From contig BCKT01000007.1 of NCBI GenBank assembly GCA_003116875.1, positions 422,365-486,364 of the forward strand: a stretch of DNA of 64,000 nucleotides, written 5' to 3'. Source of the DNA: Takashimella koratensis. Its lineage: Eukaryota; Basidiomycota; Tremellomycetes; Trichosporonales; Tetragoniomycetaceae. This document shows positions 42,677-52,955 of the stretch, in pieces; within the stretch, counting starts at the first letter, position 1, and each line of letters begins with the position of its first letter. The notes under the pieces were generated by a model that was not told where the DNA came from, did not search any database, and was given only the letters and a program-made list of their open reading frames with translations. A program made the position numbers and the translations under genes.

Positions 42677-43614
42677 TCGCCTTGAACTCCGGTGAGGTCC
42701 GGCGATCCCGCTGAATTAGGAGTCGTGGTTGGACGGAAAAGTTCGATGAGGCAGGAGCAAGGATGGCGAGGCTGAGAGAGACCCGAGGTGTGAGAGATGT
42801 ACGAGTGGACAGGGTGCTCAATGCGCACAAAGGCAATCGTCGTGATGGGGGTCTGGATCCCGAGGAGTGGACGAGACTAGTGATGAGAGGGAGGGGGGAT
42901 AAAATCAAAGACCAAAAACAAGGACGATGATGAGGAAGAAGAAGAAACAGAAAAAGCAGAAACCACAACCGTTGTTGTTGTCTAGAAACAGTCGTCATCG
43001 TCGCCATCGTCGTTGACGTTCCTCGGTCTCTCGTATCTTTCATCTCGTACCTATGCAGAATATACGCGCTGTCAAGAGCACCTAGAACCGTTCTGCATCT
43101 CTGATCGTTCTCGTCATCATTGACTCTGTCTAATTGTCAAAAACCTGTACCACTCCTGATACCTCAATCCAGGCCCAAAGTTCAAGCCGCTCACTCTCAC
43201 TGGTCAATCCCTTGCTGTCACAAATCCTGGGTTTTATTGAATAAGGCGCTATGCGCTGCATCCTGCTCTGTATCCATCTTTTTTCACTGGCTACGTAAAA
43301 AGTATATAGCTGTACTTAAAAGACTAGAAAGCAAAACACTCTTCTCTCTCTTTCTCATTCTCGTCGCGGGTCGGGGCTACTCCTACAATACGACAAACGA
43401 CGAGAAATCACACAAACATACGGCGATAGAGTGGGGGGTATTATATAGCCGTGAGAAGGGGGGGGACATCAAACAACAACCACTGGCCCGAGTAGAAGGA
43501 CAGAGGGAAAGACAACACCGATCGTAGCCGGTCAAACAACAAGCGACCCAAGCCCAAAGCAGACACCAAGAAGATAGCAAAACAAGACAGACCTAAACGA
43601 CCAAACCCAAAGGC
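42677..43614. other. Convergent intergenic region, NCS-1 / WetA-like
   Basis: It contains two 3' UTRs. The centre (about 43050-43460) is more A/T-rich, with TATATAG steps near 43300 and 43442. An open frame at 43120-43527 has no motif. I see no gene or RNA. Confidence 0.45.
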
Positions 43615-45909
43615 CTAGTCACTTCGGACGCGCTTGCCTACTGGGTCATCGACCGAGATTGGGTTAACCCCAACCACGGCGGCAGCTTCTTCTCTCTTGC
43701 GTTTGCTCTGACTCCCACTTGGTGCTACACCCGTGAGGATCTTATCCGCGTCATCGCTTGTGAAATTGATAAACGTCGCGGACCCCCAACTGAACCCGCC
43801 AGCGGCAGGGGGTGTGACCTTGCGCTTGTTGCTAGATGGCGAACGCTGCTTGGTCGGTGTCTTGGGTGCCGGGCCGGTCGGTGGGAGAGCAGAGGACGGT
43901 GACGCGCGGCGCTTAGACGGGCTGGGGAGGTTCGCGATCGGTCGACCGGGGATCCCCATCCCAGCGTAAGGAGGGGGGTGGACGCGGTGGGGAGCCGGGA
44001 CAGAGCCGGGGAGGGTGTAGTACGCCATCGGAGGTGGGTGGATCGTTACGAGCGGGGCGGTGGTGAGAACCGGTAAAGAAGACGTCTGAGCCGACGGTCC
44101 TTCCCAGCCCATGATCGTTGTCTGGCTCGGGAGACCAGGCATTGAGATGGTTGGCTGCATCACCGAAGCCTGAGCCATGTTCATCCTCCGAGTGGCGGCG
44201 TCGCGACGGAGCGCCTGGCGCTCAGCCTCCACTTGGGCTTCTTGCATCTGGACGATCGCCTGGGCGCGCGCGAGGTGCGCCGGGAGACCGTTACCGTTGC
44301 CCGTGGACAGCTTGCGCGTGGTAGGCAGCGGCTGGGTCCCGGCTCGCGCCATCGTCACGGGCATCGGCATGGGAACCGTCAGGCCAGTCGGTGTCGAGAC
44401 TATTGGCATCCCAAACGACCCGTCGGCGCCAGGCATCGATAGGTGCTGCATGCCCATGGGCATGGGCGCGTCGACGGGGAAAGTCGCAGATTGCGGGGTG
44501 AGAGGCGGGACCGTGTTGCTAGGCATGTACGAAGCGAACGACGCGTCGGCGTTGATCTGAACCTGCAGCTGGGGGTGGGTCGGGTTGAACGAGGCGTTGC
44601 TGTTGAGCGGGAGCGCACGAGGGTACTGTCCCGCAAGCAACTGCGGGGTCTGCGAGGCGGCGTACAGCGGACCCGAGGGGGAAGCGTACAAGATGTCGTG
44701 TTGTGACAAGTTGTGCTTGCTCAGCGGGACGGCGTTGGTCGACAAGCTTCGGCCCATGGTGTTGTACACGGGCGCAGTGAGAGTCGCCAAGGGCTCGTTC
44801 GCAGCGGCCGAGGCACCGAGGGGCAAATCGTCCGTCAACCCCGGGGCGGACAAAGGTCGCTCCGATTGTTGTTGCTGCTGCTGGTTCATCACCGCCATTG
44901 GGTTGATCGTGAACGTTGTGTTGTCAAATGTCATGTTTGTGTTGGGGCGGAGAGGTGCGGGCGCAAAGATCGCAGAGGGGTCAACAGCGGCCTGCGCTGA
45001 AGACTCGTCCACTGGCACCCAGGAAAGATCGCCCATGGGGGCTGGGGCAACGATTCCAGGAGTGACGAGCTCTGCGTCCAAGGCGGACGCCGAGATGGTG
45101 AGCTCGGGCACGGTCGCGTCGAGCACGAGCGCATCGTCGGCTGGAGTCTCCGAGGTCGATGGCTCGTTGAACGCGGCAAAGATAGTATCGTCGAGCGCGT
45201 GGCTCCCACCAAGGCTGTATTGGCCAAACGCCCAATCGAGCTCGTCGGCGAGTTCCGTCGAGCCATTGTGAACGTCGCCAAAGATGGCATCGACAGGTGT
45301 CGAGCCACTACTGCTAGCGAACGGGTCCTCTTTGAGTGTGGACATCGAGGAGACGTTTTTGACGACGGGGATTCGGGCAGCGGCACCGAGCGTAGGGTTG
45401 GAGGCGACGCGAAGGGGGCCCGAAGGTGCGCACGTTGTTGGTGCGATGGTGGTAGGGTGAGAGGAGCTCGAACCTGTTGAGAAGTCGTCCCACGAGAACG
45501 AGCCAGGTGTGATTGCGAGACCCGAAACGACGACGGATTCTGAGCTTTTCGGTGTGATAGGAACCCCCCACTCGGACGAGGTCGATGCTCGGCAGGCCGC
45601 GTTGGCGAGCGAGGATGAGGACTCAACGAGCTTGGACGGGGTGTGGAAGATACCAATGTCGCCGGCAGGTGTCGCGGGCTCGAACAAGGAGAGGCCACCG
45701 TTGTTCAGCTGGAACGGGTCGGTCGGTGACGAGGTGTCCGAAGCGTCAGATGGTGGGTTGGATTTCTGGTAAAGATCAGATAATGGCAACTCCCAAGAAG
45801 AGTAGTCGGTCGTTGCGGAGATATCACCAAACGACGAGAAGGAGAGGAACGTCGGATCGAGGTGAGAGGTCGGGTCCAGCATGAGGGATGGCTCGAAGAT
45901 TGACTCCAT
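43615..45909 (-). CDS. WetA-like developmental regulator
   Basis: The C-terminus matches the conserved end of WetA, the regulator of spore-wall maturation in Aspergillus: FINFTSDDADKILTGVAPSG followed by SQSKRKREE. The rest is low complexity, as in WetA: Ser/Thr/Pro-rich with acidic patches near the N-terminus, a QQQQQQ run, and a basic Ser/Pro/Lys stretch (SPSKRRASPSS, TPTKQRSPSS) before the conserved block, which may be a nuclear signal. From the first ATG (45909) the protein is about 764 residues. The frame stays open upstream to about 46190 without an ATG, so a 5' exon could add residues. The tail is GKRVRSD. Related EWR-domain proteins are known in other fungi; the role here is inferred. 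Confidence 0.72.
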   Translation of the reverse strand: MESIFEPSLMLDPTSHLDPTFLSFSSFGDISATTDYSSWELPLSDLYQKSNPPSDASDTSSPTDPFQLNNGGLSLFEPATPAGDIGIFHTPSKLVESSSSLANAACRASTSSEWGVPITPKSSESVVVSGLAITPGSFSWDDFSTGSSSSHPTTIAPTTCAPSGPLRVASNPTLGAAARIPVVKNVSSMSTLKEDPFASSSGSTPVDAIFGDVHNGSTELADELDWAFGQYSLGGSHALDDTIFAAFNEPSTSETPADDALVLDATVPELTISASALDAELVTPGIVAPAPMGDLSWVPVDESSAQAAVDPSAIFAPAPLRPNTNMTFDNTTFTINPMAVMNQQQQQQSERPLSAPGLTDDLPLGASAAANEPLATLTAPVYNTMGRSLSTNAVPLSKHNLSQHDILYASPSGPLYAASQTPQLLAGQYPRALPLNSNASFNPTHPQLQVQINADASFASYMPSNTVPPLTPQSATFPVDAPMPMGMQHLSMPGADGSFGMPIVSTPTGLTVPMPMPVTMARAGTQPLPTTRKLSTGNGNGLPAHLARAQAIVQMQEAQVEAERQALRRDAATRRMNMAQASVMQPTISMPGLPSQTTIMGWEGPSAQTSSLPVLTTAPLVTIHPPPMAYYTLPGSVPAPHRVHPPPYAGMGIPGRPIANLPSPSKRRASPSSALPPTGPAPKTPTKQRSPSSNKRKVTPPAAGGFSWGSATFINFTSDDADKILTGVAPSGSQSKRKREEAAAVVGVNPISVDDPVGKRVRSD

Positions 45910-47230
45910 GTTGGCTAAGACTGTGTGGGGTACAGAGTCGACCGGGAAGGATGTCTCGAGAGACGAAGGGTAGAAGGGGTTTGAGTGAGATGAAAAGATC
46001 AGGGGAGGCGGGGACGTCGGTCCAGCGACGACGATTGCGATTTCGTCCAAAAGTCTAGCTCTTGGAGAGTCGCGGATGGGGTTTCGAAAATAGTTTCGAA
46101 GCCTTTGAGCAAGGCCAAGCTGCAGTTGGTAGGATTCGGTCTGCGCGAGTGCGACGACGATGGAGTTGGAGGATGGGTTTGTTTATGCGGGTGTAGAGAG
46201 TAGGAGAAAAGTTGGGGTAGGGGTGGACGGCACAGCCGTTGGTAGGTTGGAGGAGGGTGGTGAGGAAGAGAGAGATGATAAAATAAAAGGAGGATCAAGT
46301 GTGTCAGTCAGCACGAGTCTCGTCTGGCTTGGCTCCGTCTGGCCGGGGTCAAGGCGGCGTTGGGCGGGGGGTTACTGGGTGCAGGCTGGCTGGTGCACAC
46401 CGGGTGGGCGAGGGAGCCACGGTACTCACTCGCAGTGTCTCAGTCTGAGTCCAGCTCGGAGCGAATAGGGGGGAGGTGCGGAACGTGAAGGGGTCGAGGG
46501 CAGGGCACGTCTCGGACGCTGCTGCTCTGCAAGGTGTCAATGTTGGATGGAGGGAGATTAACCAATGGGTCGAGTGACCGTCGGATGGGGGAGTGAGGGT
46601 ACAGGGAAGAGAGCGAGGGGGGTTGATGATCGCCTGGGGGGGAGTGGGGCAGAGCAGCTTTAAAGCGACTAGCGTACTCACGACGCTGGACCTGGTGGGA
46701 TGGGATCGACCGTCTATCGAGCGAGCGAGGCGTCGGTGGGTGGGCCTTTGTCGTCGGTCGTTGTTGTCACAACAATGGGCAAGGGAAAGAAAGAAAAACG
46801 TAGAAATGGTGGCTGCCGATGACGAGGTGAGTTAGCACATCAGTTGGGATGGCTGGATCCAAGTAAATGAGATTGACCACCACCACCAAGCCCAACCCAC
46901 CGCCCACCGCCCACCGCCGCCATCGCCCATAGGCCCTGGGCCCTGGGCGATGCAGCCCCTGGCCACCCTCTCTCGCAGAACACCACCCACTCACCGCGCA
47001 GCTGGACAATGGGGTCAATCGGACGAGCAGGAGGATTTATAGTGTGGCTGTTTGGTGGACGACGAGATGGCTGGCGAGTGAAATGCCGACGAGGGCGTAG
47101 GGAGGGAGGGAGGGCCAAGGAGTGAGCGGTGAGGTAAGGTGGGGATGTGGTGGGTAGAGGGCGAGGGTAGAGAACAATGGTAGATTAGCGAGGAACAGGC
47201 TGCGCCCAGGCCGCGGAGATCGAGGTGGAG

Positions 47231-47238
47231 TTTATAAA
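47231..47238 (-). promoter_or_regulatory. TATA-like box upstream of the WetA-like gene
   Basis: On the minus strand the sequence reads GCTTTATAAACTCC, about 1.3 kb before the first ATG at 45909. If used, it implies a leader longer than 1 kb. Confidence 0.35.
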
Positions 47239-47893
47239 GCGGCGGTAGGATGGGTGATAGTGGGAACAGGAACGCCAGCGCTAAAGTCTCCACCTCTACG
47301 TACGTCGTGAATGATATATATGGGGGAGCCAAGGGGGCGTCGGTTGGCGTAGAACTGGCGTTGGTTGGGGTTGGTAGGCGTTGAGTCTAGACGATGACGG
47401 ATGGCTGTTGAGTGAACTGAACGGCCGTGGGTTATATACGTCTATCCACACAGCCTCGCCGCTATCTACAAAGGCGGAGACGGGACGATTCGGTGTCCGA
47501 CCAAGGCGACGCAGGCGGGGGGACGACGGGCGGCCGGGGTGATGAGTCGATGAGTCAACCACGAGGACGAAAAAGGCGGTCCGTTATACACAAGCTCCGA
47601 CTCGGGAAATACCGTTGGGCCCGGTGACGGCGGCGGTAGTGGTGGGGGCAAGAGCGGTGGTGAGAGGTAGTGGTGGAGTGAAGGATGGTGAAGACGCTGC
47701 GGGGTGTGGTGCGAACGGCAGCGGATGTGTGATTAATACACGACGGATGCCTTTATCTAACGGGTGGGAACGGGGTCCCTCTGCAAAAAAGTCACGGTGC
47801 ATCCTCTACTTTACTCAACCCCGGCTGCTACCCCACCTTTGCGATACGCTCGCCGCTATCCGGTCCCTTGTGACTCCTGCTCCCCCTACCCAC

Positions 47894-47977
47894 TCCCCCC
47901 TCCCCCCTCCCCCCTCCCCCCTCCCCCCTCCCCCCTCCCCCCTCCCCCCTCCCCCCTCCCCCCTCCCCCCTCCCCCC
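47894..47977 (+). repeat. Heptamer tandem repeat (TCCCCCC)12
   Basis: Twelve perfect 7-base units, each one T and six C. The minus strand is (GGGGGGA)12 and has strong G-quadruplex potential. Nothing else like it is in the window. Confidence 0.95.
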
Positions 47978-50123
47978 TCCTCGCCCGCCTTGTCCGCGCC
48001 GCACCTTGCCTGCCCTGCGGAGATCACAGCGATAAAATGGATGAATGGAACCCCCGGCCGGTGCGGGTTAGCAGAGCCTGGGCGAGCTACAGGGTTAGCC
48101 CGGAGGCAAAGGGCAAAGGGGTCAACGAGCCTTGGACGCCAGAGAGGTCGCTCGCCATATCACCCCGACAAGCGCACAATAGGCGGCTGCTGATCCAAGA
48201 CGACCGAGAGACATGGTGGCGTGGACCTGGAACGGGCACGAAAGCTTGTCGGCCGTGGGGTGGGGTAGTGTGGGTAGCGCCTAGGGTGAGATCGGGAGAT
48301 CAGACACGTCGAGGTGGACCTGGAGACAGGCGGGCGGGGACCAAGGCGAGTAGGCACTAAGGACAATAGCGTCAAGGTGTGGCTTGGCTATCGTGTCCTC
48401 CCTACCGGGCTCCGATCTAGCCCTCGTCGACGTGGGTCGACTCTTGTTTGCTCTTTTTCATTGTTCACCCGCGTCCTCCTCCGCCATCGTCACCTCCATG
48501 TCTCACCTATCCCTAAGCCGGGGTTTATTCCCTTATTCTCGATTTTATCATTTCGACATCTGATCAGGCTTTCTCTCAACAGCTGAGCAATGTCTCACGT
48601 ATTCACTCCTATTCGTTCATCATCATCATGCTCGATCTCATAGACTGCGAGGGAGACACAACTTTGCGCTTGTTTTGTCGATCCGCAGTAGCTAGCAGGA
48701 GTGGTTGGCATGGCAAGTCCCGACCACGATCAATGATCATCGTGTATTGCATGACGGTGTGGAGTGAATGATACGGACTGGTACGGTGTACAAGATCTAC
48801 ACCTATCCTGGTTAGAAAAGCTACGGTGGAGAGCGCTGTACCATCTATGGCTAGCAGGAGATGTTCAATTGTCACCCGCCAACTCTGCCAAGTTTGGCTA
48901 ATCCAGACGTTAGCCACGATATTCGCTTGGCTCCCACATTCACACGGATGAGCTGCGGCGCTCTCGTCATGTTCCCGCGGTTCAAACCCCGGCGGCACGT
49001 TCCGTCGTTTGTTACCGTCACGCAGACGCAGCCCCCGACGTAGACACACTGGGTCTGTTGATTTGATTGTTTTGTTTGTTTGTGGCGTGGTCGAGATGAC
49101 GGCAGCACGGAACTCGGCTGCGCTACGGCCCAGGGCGACACGGCTCACGGCTCACGGCATCGGCTTGGCCGTAGACTAGGAACACTTGGACTCCTGCCGT
49201 CTCCTCGGGCGCTGAGCGTCACATTCAAAGCTTACCTTACCCTCTACCTAATGCACTCTCGCCACCTACTCACCACCTAGCTCAAGCGAACAGGCATGCT
49301 AATAAGATTCACCTCTGTATCCATGTCTCTAAGCGAAGAAGAATACAAAGGGCTTTGCGTTGGCTGGTGGGCTTTTTTGGTCAGAGGTGAAACTAATTGC
49401 CAGTTCCGGCGGTCGATGGGTGGTTTGGGTGCCGGTGATATAGTGTGGCGCCGGGTCTGCCGTTCCGTGCATTCCTTCCCTTGAACTCTGTTCTCCGCGG
49501 CGTGAGGTGAGAGCAGGATTCGTATCCAAGCAGAAGGGCGTCCGGGCTCGAACGGAGGACAGAAGACTATGGCCAAGGGCACAAGCCGGCTCAGCCTGTC
49601 TCACTTTGTTCATGCCGGCACCGCCATTCAATCCGCCTCGAAACGCCCGCTCACCCAGGCTTCTTACGATCGAGGACACCGCTCCGGCCTTCACCTCCCC
49701 CCCTCCCCCCCCCCCACACTCTCTCAGCGGAGGCAAACGTCCAACCGAGCAGAGCCCTGGAGGAAAGGCTCCTTCGTGTCGGAATAACGAGAACCGATCT
49801 GAGTCGATTGAGTGATAGTCCAGCCAGTTTGTCACCCCCCGCCTTGTTGCTTCATTTCGTCTGATCGACCGATCGTCCGTGGTCGGGACCAAGGCCAAGA
49901 TCGTCCCCGCCTGAGGACTGTCGCTTTCGTCAGGGAGGGCCAATTCGGAGTGCGCGCTTCCGTTGAACAGAGTTGCTCATGTGGTAAGGGCTCGACTCCA
50001 AGTCCGTGGGCGAACATCGCATGAACATTGTCAATCTTAACTTAAATTCACCCGTGGACCGGCTATGCTTCCTATCTCCGTCTCCGCCCGACCGGTTGAG
50101 AGCCTCGTTTTAGCCTACGCACT

Positions 50124-50131
50124 TATATATA
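50124..50131 (+). promoter_or_regulatory. Orphan TATA box
   Basis: TATATATA lies in a clear promoter-like setting: about 80 bases of leader rich in C/T and A follow before an ATG at 50213 with context CTACCAATG. That ATG opens only a 4-codon frame (TAC TTG TAT TGA). No rightward gene follows; the next one is the M24 peptidase on the other strand. Confidence 0.3.
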
Positions 50132-50507
50132 GCCCAAACATAGGTGGCTAAACAAGTTCTCAGTCTAGAGCAAATACACTGTATTCAACTCGATTCATCT
50201 TTGTCTCTACCAATGTACTTGTATTGAAAATGTGCGACAAGCAGGTGGTGGGTGTGGTGCGAGCAGTGCCGCGAGTTTGGTGATATGGTGCGACATACTG
50301 GAGCTGAGTGGTGATAAAGCCGGGGTAGATGAGATTGGACTGCCTTTGGGCTCGGGTACAGCCTGCGACAGTCTCAACATAGTCCGAGATCTAGCCAAAG
50401 TCTGCCTGTAGCCGATGAACCTGGTCCATCTTTCGTCCTAGCCTCGAGCCAAGCCCGTCGTCTGCCCTCTTTATCCAAGCCATGCCTGCTCCACACTCCA
50501 CCAGTTC

Positions 50508-52516
50508 TTACACATCCCCCCAGGCCTTCACTGGTCCACTGAGCCAATCGAATCCCAGCTCTCCATCGTCATTCTCAACCATGACCAAACAATCCTCCAA
50601 CCTGACTCCGACTCCACTAACGCCCACCAACTCCTTTTCAGCCGGGATATACACCCCTGGTTCTTGACTGACCACGTAGCCTGATTTGACCGGCCGGGAA
50701 CCTAGTGGGCCCTGGACAACATACGGGCTCTCGTGGCCCTCGAGACCGATCCCATGCCCCAGCCGATGCGTGAAGACACTGTAGTCGGGGCCGGCAGCAT
50801 CAGATACAGGGAACCCGAGACCGTCAGAGAGGCCCGAGGAGATGACTCGTCGAGCTTCCACGTCGAGGTCAGCGAGAAGTGGGGTGGATTTGAGTAGTTG
50901 AGACGGGGCGATCTGGGCACGTCGGACAGTCTCCCAGATCACCTTGTGCGCATGCGGGATTTGTGACTCTGGCAGCGCAAATGTCTGAGGTCGTTAATGG
51001 CTGACATGGGTCATCAAGCTTGCAACATTACTCACCCTCGTCACGTCGGCGCGATACCCGCCCCACAGGCCACCAGCATCGATCAGCGCAAAGTCGTTGA
51101 CACCAAGAACCCGATCGGTCCCGCTCCCATGCGGCAGCGCTGCGTTCTCTGCAACCCGCATCACGTGTCAGCCTTTGCCATGATTTTGCTGAGAATGGAG
51201 AATTGTGAGCTCACCGCCAAAGAGGACGAGCGCTTCGCTGTCTTCAAGACCGGTGGCAGCCATCTGCTGTGCGAGAATGTTGGCAGTTGCGGATTCGGTG
51301 ATTCCGATGTACATGTGGCTACGGGTTTTGCGGATCGCGTGGACAGTCATCTGCATTGTGTCAACCGAGCCATGACTTCGTTCCTTGATCCAAATGTATG
51401 CTCTTACTCACTTGGTTGGCACATCGGAGCAATCCGACTTCCCTCGGATCCTTCCTCTCCCTAATCAAAGCAACGGCTTCGCTCACCGGTCCCGTCGACA
51501 TAACCTCTACCTTCCTTTGCCCCTGCCCCTGCGCCCTCAATCCCACGTACCCCTGCAGGCCAGCGAGAACCATGAACCTGACCTGCGGGTCGATCACGAT
51601 CGCGCCCGTCACTGGCGCGATATGGTCCAAGAGCGTCGCGTAAGGGTCATCTGATTCCGCCCATTCCAGCCAGGTGACGTGGGCGTTTACCTCTGTAGGG
51701 ATGGGGATGAGGTGTGCGCGCGCTGCTTCGAACGCAGGGGTGAGGATGGTGATGTTGTATGCTGGGTGGTTAACGGCTTGTTCATGCGACTGGGTGGATG
51801 CGGTGCTCGCGGTAATAGCGACGAGGAAAGGCCGCTCGGAAAGCCACCAGTCGAGTTTACTGAACGACCCAAGGAAGTAAGACACAGACGCTCCGGGTTC
51901 GGCGATCCATGCGACCGCGGGTCCAGGAACGCGCGCAGAAGTGAGGGCCGAGGCCAGACGGTCGAGTCGGTCGGTGTAGGTTGTCGACGTGGGTGTGAGT
52001 AGACTGTTACAGGTGGATAGGAAGTCGACGGAGAGAGGAGGCACGGAAGGAGCGCGCAGAAAGAAGAAAGAGGAGAATGAAGGGAGGTGGAGGATGAGTA
52101 AAAGGAGAATGCCGAGAGTGATCCCGTGGAGAAAGGAAGTGAAACGTCTCCGAAGATTTGGGCGTCGAGAGGAGGAAGAGGTGAGAGATGTGGTAGGGAT
52201 AGGGTACGGTGCGCCCTTTTCGAGGTCAGAGTATGGCGGTGGGTTGTCTGTCAGCGGGAGGGTATCTGCAAGTGAGCATGGGCAGAGTTGACAATGCAGC
52301 TTGGGTAATTATGAGCTCACTCAGAATCGATGCGTATGTGTCGCCGCCACTGCCTTGACGATATTCTGTAGACGGCGCGGAGCTACAGCTGGGTAGGTTA
52401 ACAAAGCCAACGAATGGGCGATCGTATCTGAGCTCGGTCGAAAGATGTTCCTCTCGAGGCGAGAAGATGTGGTCCCTCATATGCGGCGGGATACAAGTGA
52501 GTGTTGCCGCCCGCAT
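50508..52516 (-). CDS. Membrane-anchored M24 metallopeptidase (Xaa-Pro aminopeptidase-like)
   Basis: The C-terminal half has the M24 pita-bread fold with all five metal ligands: Asp in FALIDAGG, Asp in YRADVTRTF, His in HRLGHGIGLEGHE, Glu in SQEPGVYIP and Glu in VRLEDCLVM. The N-terminal half is the creatinase-like lobe (AWIAEPGASVSYFLGSFSKLDWW). Such enzymes cut X-Pro bonds at the N-terminus of peptides. The first exon (ATG 52516) is acidic and polar, and after an intron the protein has a single hydrophobic segment (GITLGILLLLILHLPSF), so it is a type II membrane protein facing the lumen or outside. An alternative start is the ATG at 52483. At least four introns are present. The stop at 50508 follows AWGDV. 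Confidence 0.87.
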
Positions 52517-52955
52517 CGTTTCACCTGGTCGATGAACTCGTTGACCTGTTGGAAGAGATGGAGATAGACAGAGAGAAAGACACAGAGACAGAGACAGAGG
52601 CGCACAGACGGCGATAACGATACCGATATGGGCCAGTGGTCACACGAGGTGACAACCTCGGTCGTCCCGGCTATCACCGTAGGCTAGTGGCTACATGGAT
52701 GTTATCTGGCACTCCCACTTACGCGTCAAGCCTCCCTCCACTCTACCTGCTCCTTGGTCTGGCTCGTCTGCCCATTACCTTTCATCCTTGCATTCACCCA
52801 CCTCGGCGCATCCTCATCACCGTCGCCGCGTTCGCCGTTGACCCGCGTACCTGCCACCCGCCACATTCTTGCTCTCTGCTGTACTGCCACGTTGGGCTTG
52901 CCTTCCTTTGGTCGCATCCCATCATCTGGCTTCCTCCACCTTCCCACTTGCCACC
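52517..52955. promoter_or_regulatory. Divergent promoter, M24 peptidase / KDM2
   Basis: The two starts are 439 bases apart. An ACAGAGAC repeat lies at 52570-52600 on the peptidase side. From about 52720 the + strand is C/T-rich up to the KDM2 ATG. There is no TATA box. Confidence 0.45.

Larger units (their letters stand above)
45910..50507. other. 4.6-kb region upstream of the WetA-like gene
   Basis: No gene could be supported. The part next to 45910 stays open in the WetA-like frame and probably belongs to the leader or an upstream exon. Several TATA-like elements facing either way lie at 47231, 47313, 47433 and 50124. A perfect heptamer array sits at 47894-47977. Open frames on both strands (for example 48609-49148 and 49329-49943, minus) have no motif. 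A long regulatory leader for the WetA-like gene, a non-coding RNA, or both are possible. Confidence 0.4.

Noticed and set aside
43120..43527. 135-codon open frame after NCS-1
   Set aside because: It lies in the A/T-richer convergent 3' space and has no motif or codon bias of the neighbours.
46050..46050. Start of the WetA-like protein at 46050
   Set aside because: The codon there is TTG. The first in-frame ATG is at 45909; an upstream exon is possible but not shown.
48940..49010. tRNA-like B box (GGTTCAAACCCC)
   Set aside because: The flanking bases do not form a T-stem, and no A box or acceptor stem lies at the right distance.
49329..49943. 204-codon open frame on the minus strand
   Set aside because: No start context, no family, simple composition and overlapping open frames on the other strand.
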